The position numbers and the translations under genes are program-made. A stretch of 64,000 nucleotides of DNA from Zygnema cylindricum. Lineage: Eukaryota; Streptophyta; Zygnematophyceae; Zygnematales; Zygnemataceae. The notes under the pieces were generated by a model. It ran no database searches and was not told the origin of the DNA. It saw nothing but the letters and a program-made list of their open reading frames with translations. This document shows positions 56,075 to 64,000 of this stretch, in pieces; the first letter of the stretch is position 1; every line of letters starts with the position of its first letter. The stretch lies in NCBI GenBank assembly GCA_037447655.1, contig JBBHKE010002073.1, positions 243,943 to 307,942 on the forward strand, written 5' to 3'.

Positions 56075-57148
56075 ATGGAGCCGATAGAATTTCAGATTAT
56101 GGGCCCACCATCTAGGGTGCCTATGTTCGATAGAACAGACTTCACTTATTGGGAGTTTACGATGGAGGGGTTGCTTTTCGAGAAGCACTTATGGGGAATT
56201 GTTTTAAGACAAGTGAGGTGTCCGCCACCGGGCTTTGGATGAGCTCACTATGGAGAATCATCAGGGGCTGCCCAGAAAACCAACCGGAGTTCAGATGCAA
56301 CGGAAGGTGAAGGGAAAATCATTATCGTGGAAAGGGAAATAGGGGAGAAGGATAAAAGGACACTTATGGTGAGGGGAGCTAGGCTCTCGGCTACGGTTCT
56401 ACTTGTGGTGGTTATAACTGAACCAAAAACTGAAGAAAATGATAGTAAAATTTGGGAATATAAAAACACTATAGCAAAACATGTCATACTTAGATATGTG
56501 TCTAAGTCTATGGCTATCACTCTTTTAAGTCTAATAAAGTCTTCGGAAATCTGGGAAACACTAATTCAGGTTTATAAAAGTGAGACTATAAAGAGGCACT
56601 AATTAGTAAAATAAGAAATAGATGCCTATGTTTATAAAAGCGGTAGTATGATAGAGTTTTGGAATGATATTGTTGCGTTATATGTTGAGCTAGCTAGTGC
56701 GAGATATGTAGAATCTGAGGTGAGAAAGATTAATGCACTGATAATGAAACTCTCAGATAAGTACAAAGACATCATTTACCATATGCAAGGAATAGATGTC
56801 TCTTCATGGACTTGGAGTATTACCATGGTAGTAATTCTTGTGAGGGAAAGCACTTTGGAGCTTCGTAGGGGAAGTGAAAGGGTGACTGCATTTACAACTA
56901 GTGGTGACTGGCAAAAACATGATGTGAGGAACGGCGGTGACGAGCGTAAGCGTGATGAGGGGAAGAAAGACAAAGGTAAACCTAATTGGAATTTCAGTGG
57001 AAAGAGAGGGAGAGGAAAAGAAAGGGGAGCTTTGAAAAAAGGGGTTTGCTTCGCTTGTAGGAAACCGGGTCATTATATGGAGGAATGCCCTTGTTTGGAA
57101 AAACTTAGAAGTTGGATTGTGAATGAGGAGGAAGAAGGGGAAGAGTAG
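56075..57148 (+). pseudogene. E2 gag
   Basis: The ATG at 56075 lies 20 bases inside the 5' LTR, and the frame reads MEPIEFQIMGPPSRVPMF through the primer site. It continues to YWEFTMEGLLFEKHLWGIV. A stop at 56239 and another near 56600, plus a frameshift, break it. 56648-57148 is open: MIEFWNDIVALYVELASARY, the basic RKRDEGKKDKGKP, and an intact knuckle CFACRKPGHYMEEC. It gives the N-terminal half that E1 lacks. Confidence 0.82.
56095..56109 (+). other. Half-tRNA-type primer-binding site of E2
   Basis: GATTATGGGCCCACC immediately follows the 5' LTR and matches 14 of 15 bases of the complement of the initiator tRNA-Met anticodon region. Confidence 0.7.
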
Positions 57149-57545
57149 AAAGTGGAAGAAGAAATCTAGGAGCTTTTTCACATCGGTAGAATGGAGACGA
57201 GAGAAAATTACACAGAAATTCCACAAAAGCAACAGTGTGCTTTTGGAGGTATAAGGGAAGTTAAGAGAAGGGAAGTACTTGAGGATGTCGAGGAGTGTAG
57301 AATGGATGACTTAGAAATGAGAAAGTCAGATCTAGGATCCATATGTGAAAATGGGAAAGATAAAAATAATGAGGATAATTTTATAGATTTTATGAAAACA
57401 GAAAACTAGTCGGAAAGGGAGACTTTAACGGATTCTGAGGAAAGAGGAGAAGTGAAACTCGAAGGGGTTTTAAAGGATAGGGGAGAAGAGGAATATTTAA
57501 TGAAAGGTTTAGGGGAGGAGAAATACTTATTGGGGATAAGTTTAG
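57149..57545 (+). pseudogene. E2 acidic gag tail
   Basis: The frame at 57191-57409 (KQQCAFGGIREVKRREVLED) and its continuation align with the acidic tail of E1, ending in GEEEYLMKGLGEEKY. There is a stop at 57407. In autonomous elements the segment QKCAFGGI is followed directly by the protease site DSGAS; here the protease is missing. Confidence 0.75.
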
Positions 57546-57567
57546 AAAGAGAGAGTGGAAAGAATTT

Positions 57568-57960
57568 GTGGGAGAGAGTGAGGAAAGTTCATTATTTGGG
57601 GGTAATGGGTTTGAAATCACTAAAATGAGTGATGACATTTATGAGGGTGTGCTTGTAAAAGGGTTACCATATGGGTGTATGTTGCAGATTGGAAATAGGG
57701 TTGGCTGTTTTGATTGCAAAAGTTTAATTGGTTTGTGTGTGGATGGAAAAGTGATGAGGTGGATAAAATCTTCGCTCGGTTTTATGAAAAATGGGATGTT
57801 AAATAAAATGTGTGATGCAACAATTATTTCGATTCATCTAATGCATTGTGTTAAATACGAGAGTATTTTCTTAAGTTTTATAAAAGGAAAAAGAAAAAGG
57901 AATAAGAAAAAGAAAAAGCGGAGGGGATGTTTGTTTATTTGTTTGTGGGGGTTGAAATGA
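57568..57960 (+). pseudogene. E2 relic RNase H domain
   Basis: A 130-codon frame closely similar to the E1 relic: DIYEGVLVKGLPYGCMLQIG, DGKVMRWIKSSLGFMKNGML and CVKYESIFLSFIKGKRK. It has the same losses of the catalytic Glu and the CDNQA motif, and the same Lys-rich end. Shared defects show that the domain was already reduced in the common ancestor. Confidence 0.75.
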
Positions 57961-59174
57961 ATATAGACTAGAAAATAAGGGGAGTGTTGATATTTGAGTA
58001 TTTTCTAGGTCTATTTGAGTATAGGAAAAAGAGCAGAGGCAGTCTGCCTCTAACTCCCTTCTCCAAGCCCCCATACTTGTCGTAGTCACTGAAGGCTGGA
58101 TGGGGGAGCTAGAGCCATGGCTGCCTAAGCTCTCGAGAGAGATAGGAGTAGATAATAGGCATGTTTACTTAAAAGGTATTTGACGGACCCAGGAATTGAT
58201 CGTGGTGCCTACCGTCCGTCATACATCCCGCAGTCGTTAGCTTTGTCTATTTAGTCTAGGACTAGTGCTATGACATGAGGGTTTGATAGATATTTTCATC
58301 ATTACAGGTAGGGTTTTCCATTTAATTGGATTACGATATACAAGGCATAGAAACAACTGTACTTTTAGTACCGGACAAAATAAATAGTTCGGACATTTAT
58401 TTCGACGGTCCGGATAAAATGGTGATGTTAAATCGACGGCCGTGGTGCAAGCCCGGATTCCGGAATGGCCGCCTTGGCATTTTTGGGCGCCGCCAATCCG
58501 AATGACATGTGGCGAAATCGTACGTGGTTGCGGAATTTTCGGATTGCAAGACAACAAGCTCGGATGTGACAGATTTCTCCTGTATGGCCTGTCGTACAAC
58601 TGCCATACAAAAAGTACACCGGCGCTTGTAATCTTCTATACACTACAGTTTTATGGTTGACGCCGTACTTCAGTAAAAGGGGTTTTAGAGAGGGAATAAG
58701 ACTTAAAATATTTTGGGTAGGTAGCTGCCTCTCCCAAAGAGCGTCTTGTATAAAAGGCAAACTTTGGCCAACCATAACTATTGATTCAGTAGACTATTTT
58801 CAGTGATTCTTTTTCCTACGGACTCAAGGGAGTGCGCGCTACACAGGAGTGATTCTTTTTCTTACGGACTCAAAGGAGTGCGTGCTACACAGGGGTATAG
58901 TTGGTCAGAGTGTTTGCTTGCCAGGTTGGCTGCATTTCTAAGGGAAAGTCAAAGTGGGTGAATGTATCCAAGTCACATATTCTAACTTTGCATTCTGTAG
59001 TGAAACTGAGCACACAGAAAGTCTTATTCCACAGGGGTGAAGCTGTAATGGGGTTCTGATTGTCAAGGGGTCAATCATTTGGGTTTATATAAACTTAGAG
59101 TCGGTACTATCTAGATTAGCTTCTTTCGATCTGCGAATTCTGTGTGGCAATGGAGCCCATAGAACTTTAGCATC

Positions 59175-59945
59175 CCCAACTACGTTGATGACAAATTAAA
59201 CGGATCCGACAGGGCAACCTAAAACGTTTTTACATTGCTATGAGGATGCAATATGAAAACCCGCGGGGATAGGACAGTCCGGAGGCAAACCACATGAGTA
59301 CAAAGCCACACACTTAGATGGTGTAAATGGGAGCCCGATCTCATGAATTTAGTTTGCATAATGAGAGAAAGCAAAAAAAACTTGGCTGCACGAACCCACA
59401 TAATTTGTGTGACTCGTGATTGAAAGAAATAAACAACCAAGCAGGGATATAACTTATGCTCGTAATGCTTGAAAGTGGGCTAAGTCAAAAAGAGGTGCCT
59501 TTAAGGGATCACATGCGCGAGGGCCTGTTGCATACTCTAAGATGGCAACATCACCCAAAGGACCTGTAAGAGGAATGATCTCGGACAAAAATAAAATGCT
59601 CGAACAAAAATGAAGAGTTTATTTATCGGTGAAGGTGGATGTCACAATTCTCAGAAGATATCATTCCAATCAACTGCATTAAAGCGGCATCCACATGATG
59701 GACCGCCCTATCTCTAAAAATACTTACAACAATAGAAAACCTGCACACAACCCACTTTCATAGCAACACCAAATTGATGCGAGGGAAAATGGCAATGAAA
59801 TGCTCTTTAGATGTAGATGCATATTGTTCCCGAATAGGGATTAGACAAATTTCCTTACCAAGCTTAGAAAGAACCATAAGTCGGACGACATAAAAAAGTG
59901 AGAGTACACTGTGGGGAATGTGTCCACAAGCCACCTCGGATGCTA
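59175..59945. other. Unassigned stretch right of E2
   Basis: About 770 bases without a recognised gene. The minus-strand open frames (59219-59440 and 59758-60003) have no motif I know; the second runs into a MITE, so it is not an intact gene. Confidence 0.4.
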
Positions 59946-60144
59946 CACCGTGAATCGTTATTAGCCTTATGTACGCTATATCGGCACCCCAAAATTTTGA
60001 CATTGATACCTTAAATAGAATAAATTACACTATTTAAGGACGTGGACTATAATTTGCCACGTCTCCTGGAACTAAATTAGAATGAACGACGCTAATTTTT
60101 TCTTTACACTAATAATTTCTATACGCTAATAACGATTTTAGGTG
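59946..60144. mobile_element. 199-bp MITE, second copy
   Basis: The same length and nearly the same sequence as 25617-25815, with about eight differences by eye. TA lies at 59944-59945 and 60145-60146. The ends are CACCGTGAATCGTTATTAGC and its inverted counterpart. Confidence 0.87.
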
Positions 60145-60277
60145 TACCTTCAACCGGAGGTAAAACCTAAAGACGGGGTCTTAAGAGGAAATATATACAT
60201 CAAAGTACTTCATTAACCATTTCGGAGGGATATCCCACTTAAAAGAGGGGATCCGATGAGGGCTTTTGTAAAAGCTT

Positions 60278-60549
60278 TGAAATTATGTGGACTCCATAGT
60301 CATACAGAATTAGCAGCTCAAAGAAAGTTAAGAAAACCTCTAGGATAACCCTCACCCACTATAGTTCATCAACAAATATCTGCCACCCAAGCAAGCTAAA
60401 ACTCTCACCAACTCACCTTTGTGAGGAGAAGACTCCCTTGATTCGGACTCAAAAAGAATCAATGAATTTGCTCTCTTAAGCAGTTAGTTATGGTTTTTCA
60501 AAGATAGTTGATTTGTATACATGGCCTATAGGAGAGAGGGCGTAAAAAA
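60278..60549 (-). mobile_element. Copia LTR fragment related to element A
   Basis: It starts TGAAATTATGTGG and follows the left (plus-strand) part of the element A LTRs for about 270 bases. It is cut by the 5' LTR of element G. Confidence 0.7.
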
Positions 60550-61573
60550 AATGTAGAAATACATATTCTCTTTTGATATTTTATAAGTTTAACTTGTAGA
60601 AAAAAAAGCAAAAAGAAGCGGAGGCAGTCTGCCTCTAACTCCTCTCTCAAGCCCCCACAATTGCCGCAGACACTGAAAGTTAAAGAAGGGAGTTAGAGCC
60701 ATGGTTGCCTAAGCTGTCCAGAGGGACATTCAACACGATTTTGGTAGATTTACCAAAAAGGCTTGACAGACCAAAGATTTCGTCCTAGTGCCTACTGTCC
60801 GTCAGAGTAGCGTGTAGTCGTTAGCTTTGTCATATATTCTAGGAATTGTATTGAGATATATAGGGTGCGATAACTATTTAAAGATGTATCTTTAGAGAAA
60901 TTCATTTATCTGAGCGAATAGACCCCTTAGCACATAGACGCAGTTATACATAGTACGGATGAGGGTACCGCACGAAACAAATATACCACACATTTGTTTC
61001 AACGGCTAGAATTAAAAGCCGGTTTGGATTGGACGACCACAGTGGAAGTAGACATCGCGGAATGGGCATTTCGGCGATTTTCGGTTACAACCACACCAAG
61101 TGACACGTGGCGCTACCTCATTGGCTTAGGGCATCTTCAGAGAGCACTAGAAGAAGTCCGGATATGGGTGATGTCAATTCCTTAGGCATGTTGTACAATG
61201 GCCGTACTGAAAGTACTACGACATCATTACCTTTCTGTACGAGACAATGTTTTGATTGGTACCGTATTCTACTAGAAGAGAGTTTAGAGAGGGGTTTAGG
61301 ACTTAGGCAAATTTTAGGTAGCTCCCTCTCTGCGAGAGTGCTTCTGTACAAAAGAACATCTTTGACCATCCATAACTCACTGCTCGGGGAGCAAATCAAT
61401 TGATTCTTTTTGCTATTGAGTCAAAGGAGTTTGTCTTCATAGGGGTGAGACTGATCAAATTCGTTGCTTACTAGAGTGGTAGTTATTCTTGGTGAAACCA
61501 AAGGGGGTCAGGGTTATCCTAGGGGTCAGGGTTATCCTATGGGCTTAGTATAAGCTACATATTTTGAAGGTCT

Positions 61574-62515
61574 ATGGAGGCCTCAAAGTTTCACGTTATG
61601 GGCCCACACTTTAGGGTGCCCATCTTTAATGGAAATGGCTTTATCTACTTGGAGAATATGATGATAGGAGCTCTATGTGAGAAAAAGTTTTGGGGAATGC
61701 TGAGTGGACGAGTGAACCGTCCATCTAGTCTACGCATCCATCAAGGGTTTGGAGGGAGCAGATTTACCAGAGATGTAAATCCAAATCCATTGAAGGAGAC
61801 AAAGAAACGAAAGGTGGTTGACAAAGGAAAGGAGAAAGAGATATCCACACCAATAGCAACCGGTTGGACATTTTATCCACCGGTTGCGAGAAACGAGGAG
61901 AATGATATTGATGCCTGGGAGTATAATAATATGGCAGCAAATAATTTCATTCTCCAACATCTCACTCAAGGACTTGCATCTCCTCATTTGCAAGTAGAAA
62001 GAGCATCGACTCTATGGGACGTGGTACTATTCAACAACAACAATTGGCAGATCAAGAAAATAGTTGCATATGTCTACAAAAGGGGGAAGATTCTAGACTT
62101 TTGCAATGAGCTTGCAATACTCTTTTATCGAGTTAGAAAGTGCTAAAAAAGTAGAAACTGAAAAAGAAAAGGTTAATCGCTTACCCATGGAGCTACCCGA
62201 TGAGTATGAGAGCATAGTCAATCGTGTACAGAACCCATTGAACCCCAAGTGGACCTGGATTTCTGTGGTAGGGATGATTCTTGTTTGAGAGAATAGCATA
62301 GAGATCCGAAAGGGAGGGAATAGTGGACAAGCCTTGGATGCCTAGACCGATTGGAGGAACAAGGACTCAAAGAAACGCTTCGGAAGTTATGGAGGAGGGG
62401 GACACAAAAATCAGTCTGATGAGTCCGAACCGAGAGTTCTTAAGGGTCTTTGTCAATTATGTAAAAAACCACGACACTACATGGCGGAGTGTTCTAAGCT
62501 AACGAGCTTCGACTA
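61574..62515 (+). pseudogene. Element G gag
   Basis: The ATG at 61574 is 20 bases inside the LTR. A 190-codon frame reads MEASKFHVMGPHFRVPIFNG, MMIGALCEKKFWGMLSGRV, a Lys-rich linker and NNMAANNFILQHLTQGLASP. After a frameshift near 62130, 62106-62288 has ELESAKKVETEKEKVNRLPM and LPDEYESIVNRVQNPLNP. An intact knuckle CQLCKKPRHYMAEC follows near 62455-62495. Few breaks suggest a fairly young copy. Confidence 0.85.
61594..61608 (+). other. Half-tRNA-type primer-binding site of element G
   Basis: CGTTATGGGCCCACA directly follows the LTR and matches 13 of 15 bases of the complement of the initiator tRNA-Met anticodon region. The gag frame runs through it. Confidence 0.65.
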
Positions 62516-62945
62516 AAGGAGGGGCAGACCGATGGACCTATGAAAGGGAAAAAGAAGGCACTTCTGACGCAGGTAGAAGAGGAGGAGTCCGAGGATGATG
62601 AGCTCTTCTTGGATGAAGAGATGGAGGTGAAGACCGAGGTTGAAATTCCACGAAAATATAAATGTGCCTTTGGAGGATTGACTGGTGAAGCAGACTAGAT
62701 TGTGGATTCGGATGCTTCTATGCATATGTGTAAGGATAAACACAGGTTCAGAAAAATAAAAAAGATTCCCATTGTAGAAATAGAGTATGGGGATGGGAGG
62801 GTAGTAATTACTACTTTGGTAGGAACTATAGATTTGAAAATTAGTGGAAGGAAAGACATCCACGGTTACATGAAACTTTCACGGGTTCTATTCCCATAGA
62901 ATTCATTAGATTTAAAGAAGCTTATCTAAGCGATGCTTCAGAAAG
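62516..62945 (+). pseudogene. Element G protease fragment
   Basis: An acidic linker (EEEESEDDELFLDEEMEVKT-like) leads to VDSDASMHMCKDKHRF near 62701, with a stop just before it. The catalytic Asp is kept and the following Gly is Asp. The body IVEIEYGDGRVVITTLVGTI follows. It fades out by about 62945. Confidence 0.8.
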
Positions 62946-62964
62946 GTGATCAAACCAAATGGTA

Positions 62965-63560
62965 CGACTTAGGTCATAAACCCAATACAACTTCACCCCT
63001 GTAAAACAAGACTTTATGTGTGCTCAGTTCCCCAACAGAATGCAAAGTTAGAACATGAGTATTTAGACACATTCCCCCACTTTCACTTTCTCTCATAAAT
63101 GCAGCCACCTTGGTAGGCAAAAACTTTGACCAACTACACCTTTGTGTAGCTTGGACTCTGAGTCCGCAACAAAAAGAATCACCAAAAATGGTCAACCGAG
63201 TGAGTTCTAATTAAATGGCAAAAAGAATCACTGAAAATGGTCAACTAAGTGAGTTGTAATTAAATGGCAAAGTTTGCCGATTTATACAGCTGCAATCTAG
63301 GAGAGAGGCAGCTATCTAGCAAAATAATCTAATTCCTAAACCCCTCTATAAACCCCCTAGTAGTGAGGTACGGACCAATCAGTGGACTGTAGCGTACATA
63401 AAAGTACAAGTGCCAAAGTACTTTTTGTACGACATTTGTACTACATGGCCAAAATAGTGACATTTATCATATTCGGATTTGTTATCGTTTGCTCTGGAGA
63501 TTCGATAAACCCGTAAGATAATGTCCAAAGTAAGTATCTTGTGACGGACGCGATTTCCCG
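62965..63560 (-). mobile_element. Copia LTR fragment, E-like, minus orientation
   Basis: Its reverse complement aligns with the E2 LTR from the GTAC cluster (63369-63453) to near the LTR 3' part (CACACATAAAGTCTTGTTTT). It holds a tandem repeat of about 52 bases at 63165-63275 (AAAAAGAATCAC units). Both ends are missing. Confidence 0.72.
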
Positions 63561-63687
63561 TCCCTCACCAAACTGACGGCGCCACCGTCCGTAGCTCTTT
63601 TCCCGCATAGTTGATGTCATGTCACACTGTCACACAATCACTTGACGAACTGATGCCACCTCACCAAAATTAATCCATACACGTGCT
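63561..63687. other. Unassigned junction sequence
   Basis: A short stretch between an LTR fragment and an RT fragment with no recognised feature. Confidence 0.4.
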
Positions 63688-64000
63688 TGGGAGCTGGTGG
63701 ACTATCCACCTAACCGAAAACCAATCGGTTGTAAGTGGGTTTTCAAATTAAAACTGAACCCAGATAACACAATCGAACGCTACAAGGCCAGATTAGTGGC
63801 AAAGGGATTTACACAAAAGGAAGGAATTGACTACGAGGAAACCTTTGCCCCGGTGGTCAGATTTCCCTCCGTCCGCATACTTCTCAGTTTAGCAGCGGCG
63901 GAAGACATGGAAGTGCATCAGATGGACATCAAGACAACCTTTTTGCATGGAGAATTGGAAGAGGAGATCTTCATGCGACAACCCGAAGGTTTTGTGGAGG
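63688..64000 (+). CDS. Copia reverse transcriptase, open, runs off the window
   Basis: 104 uninterrupted codons of RT N-terminal half: WELVDYPPNRKPIGCKW, NTIERYKARLVAKGFTQKEG, TFAPVVRFPSVRILLSLAAA and HQMDIKTTFLHGELEEEIF, ending MRQPEGFVE at the edge. The first catalytic Asp is within QMDIKT. The upstream integrase is absent, so the element is truncated at its 5' side. It is better preserved than any other RT in the window. Whether it is intact further right is unknown. Confidence 0.85.

Larger units (their letters stand above)
54956..59169 (+). mobile_element. Non-autonomous copia element E2, complete with target duplication
   Basis: A 4.2-kb element with a perfect 5-bp duplication GCATC (54951-54955 and 59170-59174). 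The 5' LTR is 54956-56094 and the 3' LTR is 57985-59169. The latter is longer partly because of a tandem copy of about 55 bases near 58800-58890. The 1.9-kb interior has gag, an acidic linker and a relic RNase H, without protease, integrase or RT. GGGGAG precedes the 3' LTR. It lies 8 bases from the E1 LTR, so the two family members are in tandem. Confidence 0.9.
60552..62945 (+). mobile_element. Copia element G, 3' truncated
   Basis: The 5' LTR is 60552-61593 (1042 bp, starting TGTAGAAAT, the D-type start). Gag and the beginning of protease follow, ending near 62945 in a fused LTR fragment of opposite orientation. The primer site is 61594-61608. Confidence 0.82.

Overview
This is nuclear DNA of a land plant. 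The evidence is an R2R3-MYB gene with plant-type splice sites, a probable plastid-targeted gene, LTRs primed by plant initiator tRNA-Met, and many Ty1/copia retrotransposons. The order of plants cannot be fixed from the sequence; GA/CT microsatellites are very abundant. There is a 10-N assembly gap at 18902-18911.

Layout. 0.8-4.0 kb: two relics of one gag family, head to head, the right-hand one interrupted by a solo LTR that carries a tRNA-like sequence. 4.0-5.3 kb: A-rich and AAATTC-rich DNA. 5.6-6.5 kb (minus): a small spliced gene with a Ser-rich N-terminus and a decayed duplicate of its second exon's start. 6.5-9.8 kb: intergenic. 9.8-12.9 kb (minus): the R2R3-MYB gene, saturated with CT repeats in its leader and introns. 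12.6-18.4 kb and 18.9-26.65 kb: a tandem duplication that copies the first MYB exon and about 5.5 kb of its upstream region; the second copy gained TIR/MITE insertions. 26.7-64 kb: almost entirely copia-type LTR elements. These are A (26698-32866), B (32867-35960, truncated) and C (36737-52648), all minus strand. C contains element D (38104-45000), a solo LTR of an unplaced family (48105-49519) and an LTR insertion (49692-51399); D contains a complete TRIM (41737-42251). Plus-strand elements follow: E1 (52649-54947), E2 (54956-59169), G (60552-about 62945) and an RT that runs off the end.

Most notable. (1) A 515-bp TRIM has 229-bp LTRs, each with a 71-nt cloverleaf-capable tRNA-like gene and an adjacent T4 terminator, around an internal domain of only 57 bp. 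It has a perfect 5-bp target duplication; a solo LTR of the family sits 39 kb away with its own. (2) All copia families here appear to prime on an internal, half-molecule region of initiator tRNA-Met. The gag ATG lies 20 nt inside the LTR, so the primer site is also gag coding sequence. (3) E1 and E2 are a non-autonomous copia family that kept gag and a relic RNase H but lost protease, integrase and RT. (4) LTRs of all these families share a GTAC cluster and an antisense tRNA-like module in U3.

All alignments were made by eye; percentages and tRNA comparisons are approximate and rest on recalled plant initiator tRNA-Met sequence.
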